NCBI RefSeq assembly: GCF_030944405.1
Contig: NZ_CP132339.1
Span: 6,200,001-6,264,000 of the forward strand
Direction of reading: 5' to 3'
Length of the DNA: 64,000 bases
DNA from: Janthinobacterium sp. J1-1
GTDB lineage: Bacteria; Pseudomonadota; Gammaproteobacteria; Burkholderiales; Burkholderiaceae_D
Part shown: positions 46,753-55,413 of the stretch, in pieces
Layout: each line of letters begins with the position of its first letter
Numbering within the stretch: the first letter of the stretch is position 1
Notes under the pieces: model-generated
What the model was told of the DNA's origin: nothing
The model's input: the letters and a program-made list of their open reading frames with translations, nothing else
Databases searched by the model: none
Made by a program: the position numbers and the translations under genes

Positions 46753-49440
46753 TTACTCCGGCTGCGCCGGGTCCGTCTCGTCGCTCGCCGGGTCGGCCGG
46801 ATCGACGCTCGCCACCGGTGCCGCAGCGGCCTCCGTCGTCAGCTCGACTTCGTCGATATCGGTTTCGACCACGCGTTGCAGGCCAGACAGCTTGGTGCCG
46901 TCTTCCACCGCGATCAGGGTCACGCCTTGCGTGGCGCGGCCCATTTCGCGGATCTCCGACACGCGGGTGCGGATCAATACGCCACCAGTGGTGATCAGCA
47001 TGATTTCGTCGGTCGTGTTGACCAGGGTGGCGGCAACCACTTTACCGTTGCGCTCGCTGGTCTGGATCGCGATCATGCCTTTCGTGCCACGGCCATGGCG
47101 CGTGTACTCGAGGATAGGCGTACGCTTGCCGTAACCGTTTTCGGTGGCCGTCAGCACCGACTGCTGCTCGTTCTCGGCCACCAGCAGCGCGATCACGTGC
47201 TGGCCTTCTTCCAGGTTCATGCCGCGCACGCCGCGCGCCGTGCGGCCCATCGGACGCACATCGTTTTCGTCGAAGCGCACTGCCTTGCCCGAATCCGAGA
47301 ACAGCATCACGTCGTGCTTGCCGTCGGTCAGCGCCGCGCCGATCAGGAAGTCGCCGTCGTCCAGGTCGACCGCGATGATGCCGGCCTTGCGTGGATTGCT
47401 GAAGTCCTTCAAAGGCGTTTTCTTGACGGTACCCAGGCTGGTCGACATGAACACATAATGGTCTTCCGGGAACGTGCGGTTCTCGCCCGACAATGGCAGG
47501 ATCACGGTGATCTTTTCGTTGTCCTGCAGCGGGAACATGTTGACGATCGGCTTGCCGCGCGAATTGCGCGAGCCTTGCGGCACTTCCCATACCTTCAGCC
47601 AGTACATGCGGCCACGGTCCGAGAAGCACAGGATGTAATCGTGGGTGTTCGCAATGAACAGCTGGTCGATCCAGTCTTCCTCTTTGGTCGCCATCGCCTG
47701 CTTGCCGCGTCCGCCGCGCTTCTGCGCGCGGTATTCGCTAATTGGCTGCGCCTTCATGTAGCCGGTGTGCGACAGGGTCACCACCATGTCCTGCGGGGTG
47801 ATCAGGTCTTCGGTTTCCAGGTCGGTCGCGTTCAGTTCGATCTGCGAGCGGCGCACGTCCTTCTTGCCGGCGCCGTATTCGTTCATCGCCAGGGTCATTT
47901 CGTCGGTGATGATGACGGTCACGCGTTCCGGTTTGGCCAGGATGTCGAGCAAGTCGGCGATATGTTCCATCACTTCCTTGTACTCGTTGACGATCTTGTC
48001 CTGCTCCAGGCCGGTCAGGCGTTGCAGACGCATCTGCAGAATCTCTTGCGCCTGGTCGTCCGACAGCTTGTACAGGCCGTCGGCCTGCATGCCGTAGTGC
48101 TTCGGCAGGTTTTCAGGACGATACGCATCCACGCCGCCCGGCGTATTGCCGTCGCCGGTGCGGGCCAGCATTTCGCGCACCACGGACGAATCCCATGGAC
48201 GCGCCATCAGCTCGACCTTGGCGATCGGCGGCGTCGGCGCGGCCTTGATGATGGCGATGAAGTCATCGATATTGGCCAGCGCGACGGCCAGGCCTTCGAG
48301 CACATGGCCGCGTTCGCGCGCCTTGCGCAGTTCGAACACGGTGCGGCGCGTGACCACTTCGCGGCGGTGCGACAGGAAGCATTGCAGCATCTGCTTCAGG
48401 TTCAGCAGCTTCGGCTGGCCATCGACCAGCGCCACCATGTTCATGCCGAAGGTGTCCTGCAACTGGGTCTGCTTGTACAGATTGTTCAGCACCACTTCCG
48501 GCACTTCGCCGCGTTTCAGCTCGATCACCACGCGCATGCCCGATTTGTCGGACTCGTCGCGGATGTCGGAAATGCCTTCCAGCTTCTTGTCGCGCACGTT
48601 TTCGGCGATGCGTTCCAGCAGGGATTTCTTGTTGACCTGGAATGGCAGCTCGTCGACGATGATGGCGATGCGCCCGCCGTCCTTGCCGTATTCCTCGAAG
48701 TGGGTCTTGGCGCGCATCACCACGCGGCCACGGCCGGTACGGTAGCCGTCGCGCACGCCCGAGACGCCATAGATGATGCCGGCGGTCGGGAAGTCCGGCG
48801 CGGGGATCAGTTCGATCAGTTCATCGATCGTGCAGTCCGGATTGCGCAGCACGTGCAGCGCGCCGTTGATCACTTCGGTGATGTTGTGTGGCGGAATATT
48901 GGTCGCCATGCCGACGGCGATACCGGACGAACCGTTGATCAGCAGATTCGGAATGCGGGTCGGCAGGACCGACGGTTCCTTTTCCTTGCCATCGTAGTTG
49001 GGCACGAAGTCGACGGTGTCCTTGTCGATGTCGGCCAGCAGTTCGCCGGCGATCTTGTCCAGGCGGCACTCGGTGTAACGCATGGCGGCGGCGGCGTCGC
49101 CGTCGACGGAGCCGAAGTTACCCTGGCCATCGACGAGCATGTAGCGCAGCGAAAAATCTTGCGCCATGCGCACCAAGGTGTCGTAGATCGACGCATCGCC
49201 GTGGGGGTGGTACTTACCCATGGTTTCGCCGACCACGCGGGCGCACTTGACGTAAGGGCGATTCCACACGTTGTTCATTTCATGCATCGCGAACAGGACG
49301 CGGCGGTGCACTGGCTTCAAGCCATCACGCGCGTCAGGCAAGGCCCGACCGACGATCACGCTCATGGCGTAATCGAGGTAGCTCTTGCGCATCTCTTCTT
49401 CGAGGGAAATAGGGATTGTTTCTTTTGCGAATTGATCCAT
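46753..49440 (-). CDS. gyrA: DNA gyrase subunit A
   Basis: 895 aa. The start [17 protein letters not shown], catalytic Tyr122 (AMRYTE), and the GyrA-box in the C-terminal pinwheel (QKRGGRG) are in place; the tail is acidic ([16 protein letters not shown]). The quinolone region reads [13 protein letters not shown], which by direct count places Ala at 83 and Asp at 87 with E. coli numbering. Ser or Thr is usual at 83. With GyrB it introduces negative supercoils. Confidence 0.97.
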   Translation of the reverse strand: MDQFAKETIPISLEEEMRKSYLDYAMSVIVGRALPDARDGLKPVHRRVLFAMHEMNNVWNRPYVKCARVVGETMGKYHPHGDASIYDTLVRMAQDFSLRYMLVDGQGNFGSVDGDAAAAMRYTECRLDKIAGELLADIDKDTVDFVPNYDGKEKEPSVLPTRIPNLLINGSSGIAVGMATNIPPHNITEVINGALHVLRNPDCTIDELIELIPAPDFPTAGIIYGVSGVRDGYRTGRGRVVMRAKTHFEEYGKDGGRIAIIVDELPFQVNKKSLLERIAENVRDKKLEGISDIRDESDKSGMRVVIELKRGEVPEVVLNNLYKQTQLQDTFGMNMVALVDGQPKLLNLKQMLQCFLSHRREVVTRRTVFELRKARERGHVLEGLAVALANIDDFIAIIKAAPTPPIAKVELMARPWDSSVVREMLARTGDGNTPGGVDAYRPENLPKHYGMQADGLYKLSDDQAQEILQMRLQRLTGLEQDKIVNEYKEVMEHIADLLDILAKPERVTVIITDEMTLAMNEYGAGKKDVRRSQIELNATDLETEDLITPQDMVVTLSHTGYMKAQPISEYRAQKRGGRGKQAMATKEEDWIDQLFIANTHDYILCFSDRGRMYWLKVWEVPQGSRNSRGKPIVNMFPLQDNEKITVILPLSGENRTFPEDHYVFMSTSLGTVKKTPLKDFSNPRKAGIIAVDLDDGDFLIGAALTDGKHDVMLFSDSGKAVRFDENDVRPMGRTARGVRGMNLEEGQHVIALLVAENEQQSVLTATENGYGKRTPILEYTRHGRGTKGMIAIQTSERNGKVVAATLVNTTDEIMLITTGGVLIRTRVSEIREMGRATQGVTLIAVEDGTKLSGLQRVVETDIDEVELTTEAAAAPVASVDPADPASDETDPAQPE

Positions 49441-50028
49441 TGGCGGTTCGACTGATCTCAGGCTGTGGTTAACTTATCTGCTACGCAATGTATGACGCAA
49501 TACTGCATATCCTGGGCGGCTGTTGTCGTGGAGTGGCTGGCAAAAGGGGCGGGACGGTTGCAGGAGAGCAGCGCCGCCATCGGCTTTTTGTCAGGCACGC
49601 CCAACAGTCAAGCGTACGATTTTAGCATGCGCGCCCTGCCGCAAGTGCAAATTGCCAGGCGTGCCGCAAATTCCAAAGCCATGCCAGGCGCGCACCGGCA
49701 CTGTGCATGATTGCTTGACAATAGTGCATATCAGCAATATCAGTTCAAGTACTCTGCCCACAAAACAGGCACAAAATGTAACCGGATGTCACGGGCGCGT
49801 CATAATCGGGCATTTTCGTTGCGTAGTTACAACATGCAGTCTAAAATCGCGGAAGCTTTGATTTGCCCACGGTCGTGCGCTACGGATGCGTGTGGCAAAA
49901 TGAAGTAGAAGTTAATTGCTAGTTTCGCAATCTGAACGAGCGTTGTGGTCGACATGATAAAATCCCGGCATGTATGACCAGTAGCGCCGTGTTGTTCTGC
50001 GGATATCACCCCCCGAAAGGAAAAAAGA
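49441..50028. promoter_or_regulatory. 588-bp divergent intergenic region, gyrA / ompA
   Basis: No gene is supported here. A perfect -35 TTGACA (49715-49720) with 17-nt spacing to TATCAG (49738-49743) faces ompA but lies about 290 bp upstream. Toward gyrA, the minus strand has TTGCGT, 17 nt, ATAAGT within 49461-49493. AAAGGA precedes ompA ATG by about 8 nt. A long leader for ompA, a gene often under small-RNA control, is plausible. Confidence 0.4.
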
Positions 50029-50739
50029 ATGAATAAATTTGTAACGCTGTTTTTCGCTGCATCCGCAGTGATTGCTGGCTCGGCTTCGGCTCAAACCCCA
50101 ACCTCGCCACCATTCGCTCCAGTGACCACCGACATCAAAGCACCAACGCCAAAGAGCGCCTATGTGCAAGATGCCCGCGGCGTAATCGTGCGTGACCCAT
50201 TCGGCCTGTGCTGGCGTACCGGCTACTGGACACCTGCTGACGCGGTGCCAGGTTGCGACGTGCCACTGTGCGTAGAACCAGAAACCCTGCAAAACGGCAA
50301 ATGCGTGGCACCTCCGCCACCAGCAGCACCAGCGCCTGCTCCAGCACCAGCGCCAGTGGTTGTGCCAGTACCAGCAGCTCCGACCTCGGAAAAAGTCAGC
50401 TTCGCCGCTGATGCCTTCTTCGACTTCGACAAAGCCACCCTGAAACCAGAAGGCAAGTCGAAACTGGATCAGCTGACCACCCAACTGGGCGGCATCAACC
50501 TGGAAGTCATCATCGCCGTCGGTCACACTGACTCGGTCGGTACCGATGCTTACAACCAGAAACTGTCGGTACGTCGTGCTGATGCTGTCAAAGCCTACCT
50601 GGTTTCCAAAGGCGTTGAAAGCAACCGCGTGTACACCGAAGGCAAAGGCGAGAAACAGCCAGTTGCTGACAACAAAACCGCCGAAGGCCGTGCGAAAAAC
50701 CGTCGCGTGGAAATCGAAGTTGTTGGTACCCGCAAGTAA
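50029..50739 (+). CDS. ompA: OmpA-family outer-membrane protein
   Basis: 236 aa. Signal peptide (MNKFVTLFFAASAVIAGSASAQ), a short N-terminal region with three Cys, a Pro/Ala/Val linker (about 88-120), and a C-terminal OmpA domain (FFDFDKATLKPEGKSKLDQL, GHTDSVGTDAYNQKLSVRRADAVKAYL) that binds peptidoglycan. No room exists for an eight-strand barrel, so it is the short type. Codon use suggests high expression. A strong terminator follows. Confidence 0.93.
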   Translation: MNKFVTLFFAASAVIAGSASAQTPTSPPFAPVTTDIKAPTPKSAYVQDARGVIVRDPFGLCWRTGYWTPADAVPGCDVPLCVEPETLQNGKCVAPPPPAAPAPAPAPAPVVVPVPAAPTSEKVSFAADAFFDFDKATLKPEGKSKLDQLTTQLGGINLEVIIAVGHTDSVGTDAYNQKLSVRRADAVKAYLVSKGVESNRVYTEGKGEKQPVADNKTAEGRAKNRRVEIEVVGTRK

Positions 50740-50758
50740 TTGCCCCGCCGGCTGCGCC

Positions 50759-50818
50759 TGATCTGTCCATCAGATCAAGCGCAATCGATAAAAACCCCGC
50801 CACGGCGGGGTTTTTTTT
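50759..50818 (+). terminator. Double hairpin terminator after ompA
   Basis: First stem TGATCTG (50759-50765)/CAGATCA (50771-50777); then CCCCGC (50795-50800)/GCGGGG (50805-50810) and a run of eight T (50811-50818). The second is a textbook intrinsic terminator; the first may protect the 3' end. Confidence 0.92.
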
Positions 50819-50863
50819 CGTCCGTGGCTGCCCGTTTCGAAAAATGCCGCTATCATTCCACCC

Positions 50864-51559
50864 ATGAACGCCGACCCTCTTGAAATCCAAAAATTCAGTG
50901 AGCTGGCCCACCGCTGGTGGGACCCCACTTCCGAGTTTCGTCCCCTGCACGAAATTAACCCCCTGCGCCTGGAATGGATCAACGCGAAAGTGCCGCTGGC
51001 CGGCAAGCGCGTGATCGACATCGGCTGCGGCGGCGGCATCCTGGCCGAATCGATGGCCCGCAAGGGCGCCAGCGTGACGGGCATCGACCTGTCCGAAAAA
51101 GCCCTGAAAGTGGCCGATTTGCACAGCCTGGAGTCCGGCGTCAATGTCCGCTACAAGCTGATCGCCGCCGAAGCCATGGCCGCCGAAGAAGCAGGCCAGT
51201 ACGACGTGGTGACCTGCATGGAAATGCTCGAGCACGTGCCCGACCCGGCCGCCATCGTGCAAGCCTGCGCCGCGCTGGTCAAGCCCGGTGGCCATATCTT
51301 CATGTCGACCCTGAACCGCAACCCGAAAGCGTATCTGTTCGCCGTGCTGGGCGCCGAATACATCCTGCGCCTGCTGCCGAAAGGCACGCACGACTACGAC
51401 AAATTCATCACCCCGGCCGAACTGTCGCAATTTGCGCGCAGCGCCGGCCTGGACGTGAACAGCATGCGCGGCATGGGCTACAATCCACTGACCAAGATCT
51501 ACTCGCTGAACAACGATACCAGCGTCAACTACCTGGTGGCCTGCACCCGGCCTTTGTAA
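50864..51559 (+). CDS. ubiG: Bifunctional 2-polyprenyl-6-hydroxyphenol / 3-demethylubiquinol O-methyltransferase
   Basis: 231 aa, class I SAM methyltransferase: [11 protein letters not shown] at the N-terminus, [16 protein letters not shown] (SAM loop), [11 protein letters not shown] and [22 protein letters not shown] are UbiG signatures. It does both O-methylations in ubiquinone synthesis at the membrane. The ompA-ubiG-gph order is conserved in related genera. Confidence 0.95.
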   Translation: MNADPLEIQKFSELAHRWWDPTSEFRPLHEINPLRLEWINAKVPLAGKRVIDIGCGGGILAESMARKGASVTGIDLSEKALKVADLHSLESGVNVRYKLIAAEAMAAEEAGQYDVVTCMEMLEHVPDPAAIVQACAALVKPGGHIFMSTLNRNPKAYLFAVLGAEYILRLLPKGTHDYDKFITPAELSQFARSAGLDVNSMRGMGYNPLTKIYSLNNDTSVNYLVACTRPL

Positions 51560-51577
51560 GCCAAAAGCAACAATCAA

Positions 51578-51599
51578 GGCGGCTGCGGCCGCCATTTTT
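51578..51599 (+). terminator. Possible terminator between ubiG and gph
   Basis: GGCGGC (51578-51583), loop TGCG, GCCGCC (51588-51593), then A and five T. It may only lower read-through, since gph follows in 36 bp. Confidence 0.6.
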
Positions 51600-51634
51600 C
51601 ATTTTCACCCACTTTTACCGAGTCCGCGCCCGCC

Positions 51635-52339
51635 ATGACCACCGACCACCTGCCCGCCCCGCGCGCCATCCTGTTCGACCTCGACGGTACCCTGGCCGAC
51701 ACCGCACCCGACCTGGCGGCCGCCATCAACCTGATGCGCTCGCGCGCCGGCCTGGCGCCCACGCCCTACGAAGTGCTGCGCCCCACGGCCTCGGCCGGCG
51801 CGCGCGGCATGATAGGCGCGTCCTACGGCATCGCCCCCGGCGAGAGCGGCTACGAGCCCCTGAAGAACGGTTTTCTGGACAACTACGAAGCGGCCCTCGC
51901 GGTGGAAAGCCGTTTATTTGACGGCATCCCCGCGCTGCTGGACGGCTTGACGTCGCTGGGCCTGCCCTGGGGCGTGGTCACCAACAAGGCGGCCCGCTTT
52001 ACCGACCCGCTGGTCGGCCAGATTGGCCTCTCCGCCGCCGGCTGCGTGATCTCGGGCGACACCATGCCCCACCCGAAACCCCACCCCGCCCCCCTGCTGG
52101 AAGCGGCCCCCCGCCTGGACCTGGCGCCGGAATCCTGCTGGTACGTCGGCGACGACCTGCGCGACATCCAGGCCGGCCGCGCCGCCGGCATGCGCACCAT
52201 CGCCTGCGCCTGGGGCTACTGCGGCCCGGTCGAACCTTTATCGTGGAATGCGGATTATCTGCTGGAGACGCCGGCTGCGTTGCTGGAGCTGGTCAGTGGG
52301 GTAGTACTGGCGGAGCGGGAAAGGCAGTTGGCGGCTTGA
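51635..52339 (+). CDS. gph: Phosphoglycolate phosphatase
   Basis: 234 aa, HAD superfamily: nucleophile Asp in LFDLDGTLADTAPDL, TNK in VVTNKAARF, KPHP in MPHPKPHPAPLLEAA, and YVGDDLRDIQAGRAAGM. It clears 2-phosphoglycolate formed by DNA repair or oxygenation. The coding 3' end is followed after about 30 bp by the ssrA copy array. Confidence 0.93.
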   Translation: MTTDHLPAPRAILFDLDGTLADTAPDLAAAINLMRSRAGLAPTPYEVLRPTASAGARGMIGASYGIAPGESGYEPLKNGFLDNYEAALAVESRLFDGIPALLDGLTSLGLPWGVVTNKAARFTDPLVGQIGLSAAGCVISGDTMPHPKPHPAPLLEAAPRLDLAPESCWYVGDDLRDIQAGRAAGMRTIACAWGYCGPVEPLSWNADYLLETPAALLELVSGVVLAERERQLAA

Positions 52340-52422
52340 TCCGGCATCTGCCGTGAGTGATGTTCACTACTGCAAATGCATCATGCAAGACTATGAACTT
52401 TGCGCTGCAATGAAGGTGTTGT

Positions 52423-52675
52423 GGGGACGACCTGGCTTCGACGTGGGTTGCAAAGCAGCGCAGGGGATACCGAGGGCGGGCTACCTCGTCAATACAACCT
52501 GAAAAAGCGTAACTGCCATCGATCACTCTACGCACTGGCAGCTTCATCGCTGTTAGCTCTGGAACACCTCGTCCCTGGGGTGGGCCGTCAAAAGCTCCTG
52601 AGTCACCACAGGGCTGGTCGTATGCTGGGTTACTTGGCGTCCGGATAAATAACAGGTAACGCGCTTGCCCATCAC
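52423..52675 (+). pseudogene. Truncated ssrA copy 1
   Basis: Begins GGGGACGACCTGG like the intact gene at 53218 and matches it through the pseudoknot region down to CGCTTGCCCAT, then diverges. The last roughly 100 nt with the acceptor 3' strand and CCA are missing. The tag frame is damaged: resume codon GCC, one base deleted, TAA changed to TCA. The upstream sequence (from about 52373) also matches the ssrA promoter region, but the -10 TACAAT reads TGCAAT. It cannot be charged with alanine. Confidence 0.85.
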
Positions 52676-52683
52676 GGCGCAGC

Positions 52684-52750
52684 AGGGAATTCTCGCCGCA
52701 TGCGGCGAGCCTGCGTAGCGGCTGGGCGCCTGCTGGCGCCCAGCCTTCCC
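52684..52750 (+). repeat. Structured element, copy 1 (two hairpins inside an outer stem)
   Basis: Outer stem GGGAA (52685-52689)/TTCCC (52746-52750). Hairpin 1 is the palindrome CTCGCCGCATGCGGCGAG (52692-52709). Hairpin 2 is GGCTGGGCGCC (52720-52730)/GGCGCCCAGCC (52735-52745). It replaces the missing 3' end of ssrA copy 1. Confidence 0.8.
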
Positions 52751-52820
52751 ACATCTTCCAGAGGCACGTACGAATGCATCATGCAAGACTATGAACTTTG
52801 CGCCTCAACGAAGGCTCTAT

Positions 52821-53073
52821 GGGGACGACCTGGTTTCGACGTGGGTTGCAAAGCAGCGCACGGCATACCGAGGGCGGGCTATCTCGTCAATCCACCCAGA
52901 ACAACTTAACTGCCATCGATCACACAACGCACTGGCAGCTTCATCGCTGTTAGCTCTGGAACACCTCGTCCTTGGGGTGGGCCGTCAAAAGCTCCTGAGT
53001 CACCACAGGGCTGGTCGTATGCTGGGTTACTTGGCGTCCGGCTAAATAACAGGTAACTCGCTTGCCCATCACG
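52821..53073 (+). pseudogene. Truncated ssrA copy 2
   Basis: Starts 398 bp after copy 1 with the same 5' end and the same truncation point. The promoter-like TACAAT has become CTCAAC. The tag region carries the same damage as copy 1 (GCC resume, TCA in place of TAA), so both copies descend from one broken ancestor by tandem duplication. Confidence 0.85.
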
Positions 53074-53081
53074 GCGAAGCA

Positions 53082-53146
53082 GGGAATTCTCGCCGCATGC
53101 GGCGAGCCTGCGTAGCGGCTGGGCGCCTGCTGGCGCCCAGCCTCCC
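53082..53146 (+). repeat. Structured element, copy 2
   Basis: Almost identical to copy 1: the same CTCGCCGCATGCGGCGAG palindrome and GGCTGGGCGCC/GGCGCCCAGCC hairpin, outer pairing GGGA/TCCC. Confidence 0.8.
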
Positions 53147-53191
53147 CACATCGTCAAATAGCAGGCACGAATGCATCATGCAAGAGTGTGA

Positions 53192-53217
53192 AGTTTGCGC
53201 TACAATGAAGGTTCTGT
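53192..53217 (+). promoter_or_regulatory. ssrA: ssrA promoter region
   Basis: TACAAT (53201-53206) lies 12 bp before the first G of tmRNA, at the right place for a -10; it is preceded by TTTGCGC. The same segment is duplicated, with decayed -10, before both truncated copies. Confidence 0.6.
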
Positions 53218-53578
53218 GGGGACGACCTGGTTTCGACGTGGGTTGCAAAGCAGCGCAGGGCATACCGAGGGCGGGCTACCTCGTAAATACAACCTGAAAA
53301 AACTTAACTGCAAACGATAACTCGTACGCACTGGCAGCTTAATCGCTGTTAGCTCTAGAACACCTCGTCCTTGGGGTGGGCCGTCAAAAGCTCTAGAGTC
53401 ATTTACAGGGACTCGTCGTATGCTGGGTTACTTAGCGTCCGACTAAATAATAGGTAACTCGCTTGCCCATAACGTGCACATCCGTGCTGGCTGAGTTAAA
53501 TTAAATGATAGTGCTAAGTATGTAGAACTGTCTGTAGAGTGCTTGCGGACGCGGGTTCGATTCCCGCCGTCTCCACCA
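53218..53578 (+). ncRNA. ssrA: Transfer-messenger RNA (tmRNA)
   Basis: 361 nt, one-piece. The 5' GGGGACG pairs with 3' CGTCTCC (53568-53574) before ACCA, and GGTTCGATTCC forms the T-loop. The tag frame from GCA 53310 to TAA 53342 encodes ANDNSYALAA, a normal protease-recognised tag. It rescues stalled ribosomes with SmpB. The last bases overlap an 18-bp direct repeat. Confidence 0.97.
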
Positions 53579-53590
53579 CTGGATAAAAAA
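53573..53590 (+). repeat. att-like direct repeat, left copy (ssrA 3' end)
   Basis: CCACCACTGGATAAAAAA, including the last six bases of tmRNA. An exact copy is at 53799-53816. Many integrative elements use the ssrA 3' end as attachment site. Confidence 0.6.
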
Positions 53591-53634
53591 TAATGGCCCC
53601 CGAGCGCAAGCGACGGGGCCATTATTTTTTATCC
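53581..53634. terminator. ssrA: Perfect 20-bp stem terminator after ssrA
   Basis: The 20-nt arm 53581-53600 (GGATAAAAAATAATGGCCCC) is exactly complementary to 53615-53634, 14-nt loop. The right arm holds a T-run of six, the left an A-run, so it can end transcription from both sides. Confidence 0.85.
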
Positions 53635-53660
53635 AACGACGAAACAGCCGAGAACCGAAT

Positions 53661-53755
53661 CCGCGTCCGGCACGGACGCGGGGCGTAGCGGGGAATTCGC
53701 CTCGCATGCGAGGCGCCCGCGAAGCGACGTTGCGCTGCAGCGCAACGGCTCCCCG
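53661..53755 (+). repeat. Structured element, copy 3 with different stems
   Basis: An extra hairpin CCGCGTCCG (53661-53669)/CGGACGCGG (53673-53681) comes first. The outer stem is CGGGGA (53689-53694)/TCCCCG (53750-53755). Hairpin 1 is GCCTCGCATGCGAGGC (53699-53714); hairpin 2 is GTTGCGCTGCAGCGCAAC (53729-53746). Linkers match copies 1 and 2 (GGAATTC; GCCCGCGAAGCGAC against GCCTGCGTAGCGGC), while stems differ and stay paired. Confidence 0.75.
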
Positions 53756-53798
53756 ATTCTTCTGACTAAAAAAGCACCAACGGCGTCTTCCCCATCTC

Positions 53799-53816
53799 CC
53801 ACCACTGGATAAAAAA
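53799..53816 (+). repeat. att-like direct repeat, right copy
   Basis: CCACCACTGGATAAAAAA again, in the context CATCTCCCACCACTGG, which resembles the ssrA end GTCTCCACCACTGG with one inserted C. It sits at the edge of the AT-rich segment. No integrase gene was found. Confidence 0.55.
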
Positions 53817-53955
53817 GTAAGGTCTCCATAGGTAATCGACAACACGCTACTCTTTATCCGATCACAATAATAGGCTGATATAGAATACGCACCTTAACTC
53901 TTGCGAATTTTTTTGGAAATCGGAAATATTACTTGGAGCTGGATTAGCTCCTTGA

Positions 53956-55413
53956 TCATATTGCAGCAACTATTTTTTTCCTCCTTTTAGGTATCGATTG
54001 CACCACATCAGTCACCCCTAAATTTTCTATTGCAGCTACTTTTTTTGCATGCCTTTTCTTGAGAGGAGGAATTTTTTGTGTAGCTATAGGACCAACTATC
54101 GTAGCTTGGGTACTTTTCTCAATATAAGGAATTGAATATATTGAAAAGTATGCATCTTGAAATTCTTTACTATCGCAAAAATTATAAAATAAAGGCCACT
54201 GATGATAGGAAAGCTGCTCTATTAGCTCACCTTTCTTACCAATACTGACCATTATTTCACATGCTTTTTTCGAATCATTTCTCAATACAGCATCAGCCAA
54301 CTTAAATTCACGAATACAAGCCGACCAATCAAATTTCTCAAGCAAAGAAAAAGTTTCCTTTTCCTTTTTTAGATTTGACAAGGCAATTGAAGTATTTACA
54401 ACCCTAATCCTAACATCCATTTCTCTGCAATTAGCAATGAAAATCTGACTCAATGCGAAGCGCCCAAATTCAGCAGCTAAAGCCCAGTTTTTAATTTTCA
54501 GTAAATCATATATATTAGCATTCATTGATCGATTAGCGATCTCTGACTGTTTTGGGGCGATTTTTCGCCATAACGTATGAACTAACATAAATGCAACTTT
54601 ACTTAGAAGATTAATAGAGCGTTCAAAATATGGCTGCCCAAGTCCCAATTTTGAGCCTATGATTGGCCGCTCTTTGAATTGGTAACCTTCTCTCTCGCAT
54701 AATATAATATATTGTTCGCTAACTATCCCACCTGTATGCGTCATTAAATTTCTTCGCTGCCCGAGCTCAACAAACTCCGACCATTCTTCAAATTTCCTAA
54801 GTGGCAAAGCGAATTTCTTCTCAAGCATTCCAAATTGTTCGATGTAACTTTCACGCTTAAAAGAATCAATCTCCTTATCAAGCAAATCATTTTTAACCGC
54901 CATCAATGATTCAAACTCCAATAAATCACTTAGCGAAATTTCACGCGAAATGCTCTTATAAAGCTCTGGCTTAATAGAATATAGAGCTCTAAGTAAGGAG
55001 CCGATAAATACATCATACTGCCCAAACAGGCCCACAAAAAGACTTCGCTCCAATACTTCCAATGCATTTGATTTTGCGATGCGTGAATAGTTTTCAATAG
55101 CGCTAAGCATTTTGCTAGCACCATGAGGGTCTGACACAGGAAATATTATTTTTCCGCTAGAGTCCTCATATTTTGCTATTTCCTTTTCCAATTTTTCAAT
55201 TTCTGAGCTGTGCCTTTTCCCGATTGAAGGAATAGAAATATAGATTGCCTCTCTTAAATCATTCATCCCATCAAGAAAATCACTCAAAATAATCGATAGC
55301 AAGTTTTCTTTTTTATTTTCAGCCTCAAGCATATCAGAAAAACTCGATGACATTTCAGCATCAACCATAGCTTCTTTAATTTCATCAGCCTGCTCCACAT
55401 CAGAATTATTCAT
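53956..55413 (-). CDS. Unknown protein with a HEPN-type R-X4-H motif (island cargo)
   Basis: About 485 aa, soluble, mainly helical. Charged coiled-coil-like stretches (about 55-85) precede a central region with ELGQRRNLMTHTGGIVSEQY, where R221-N-L-M-T-H226 fits the R-X4-6-H motif of HEPN ribonucleases, with the polar residue after R. The C-terminus is Lys-rich (KKRHAKKVAAI, IPKRRKKIVAAI). The gene is markedly AT-rich with rare codons for this genome and lies next to the ssrA repeat, so it is probably acquired. Start ATG 55413 has AAAGAG upstream; an extension to 55485 would add a hydrophobic N-terminus. A defence role is conjecture. Confidence 0.7.
   Translation of the reverse strand: MNNSDVEQADEIKEAMVDAEMSSSFSDMLEAENKKENLLSIILSDFLDGMNDLREAIYISIPSIGKRHSSEIEKLEKEIAKYEDSSGKIIFPVSDPHGASKMLSAIENYSRIAKSNALEVLERSLFVGLFGQYDVFIGSLLRALYSIKPELYKSISREISLSDLLEFESLMAVKNDLLDKEIDSFKRESYIEQFGMLEKKFALPLRKFEEWSEFVELGQRRNLMTHTGGIVSEQYIILCEREGYQFKERPIIGSKLGLGQPYFERSINLLSKVAFMLVHTLWRKIAPKQSEIANRSMNANIYDLLKIKNWALAAEFGRFALSQIFIANCREMDVRIRVVNTSIALSNLKKEKETFSLLEKFDWSACIREFKLADAVLRNDSKKACEIMVSIGKKGELIEQLSYHQWPLFYNFCDSKEFQDAYFSIYSIPYIEKSTQATIVGPIATQKIPPLKKRHAKKVAAIENLGVTDVVQSIPKRRKKIVAAI

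Noticed and set aside
46876..49455. Plus-strand frame of 859 codons over gyrA
   Set aside because: Shadow of gyrA in a high-GC gene; composition (His/Arg/Val-rich) is not protein-like.
52515..52560. A 13-residue tag AIDHSTHWQLHRC (AIDHTTHWQLHRC in copy 2) as an alternative tmRNA tag
   Set aside because: The copies lack the acceptor 3' strand and CCA, so they cannot be charged; the frame arises from a one-base deletion and loss of the TAA.
52293..53297. Several 60-150 codon frames over the ssrA copies
   Set aside because: They repeat in each copy because the DNA repeats, lack ribosome-binding sites and cross structured RNA.
52423..53578. A two-piece (permuted) tmRNA
   Set aside because: The third copy has matched acceptor strands, tag and T-arm in normal order, so it is an ordinary one-piece gene.
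53501..53845. Minus-strand frame with WWRRRESNPRPQALYRQF
   Set aside because: It reads through the antisense of the tmRNA 3' end and the hairpin element; RRRESNPRP is a familiar false peptide from T-arm antisense sequence.
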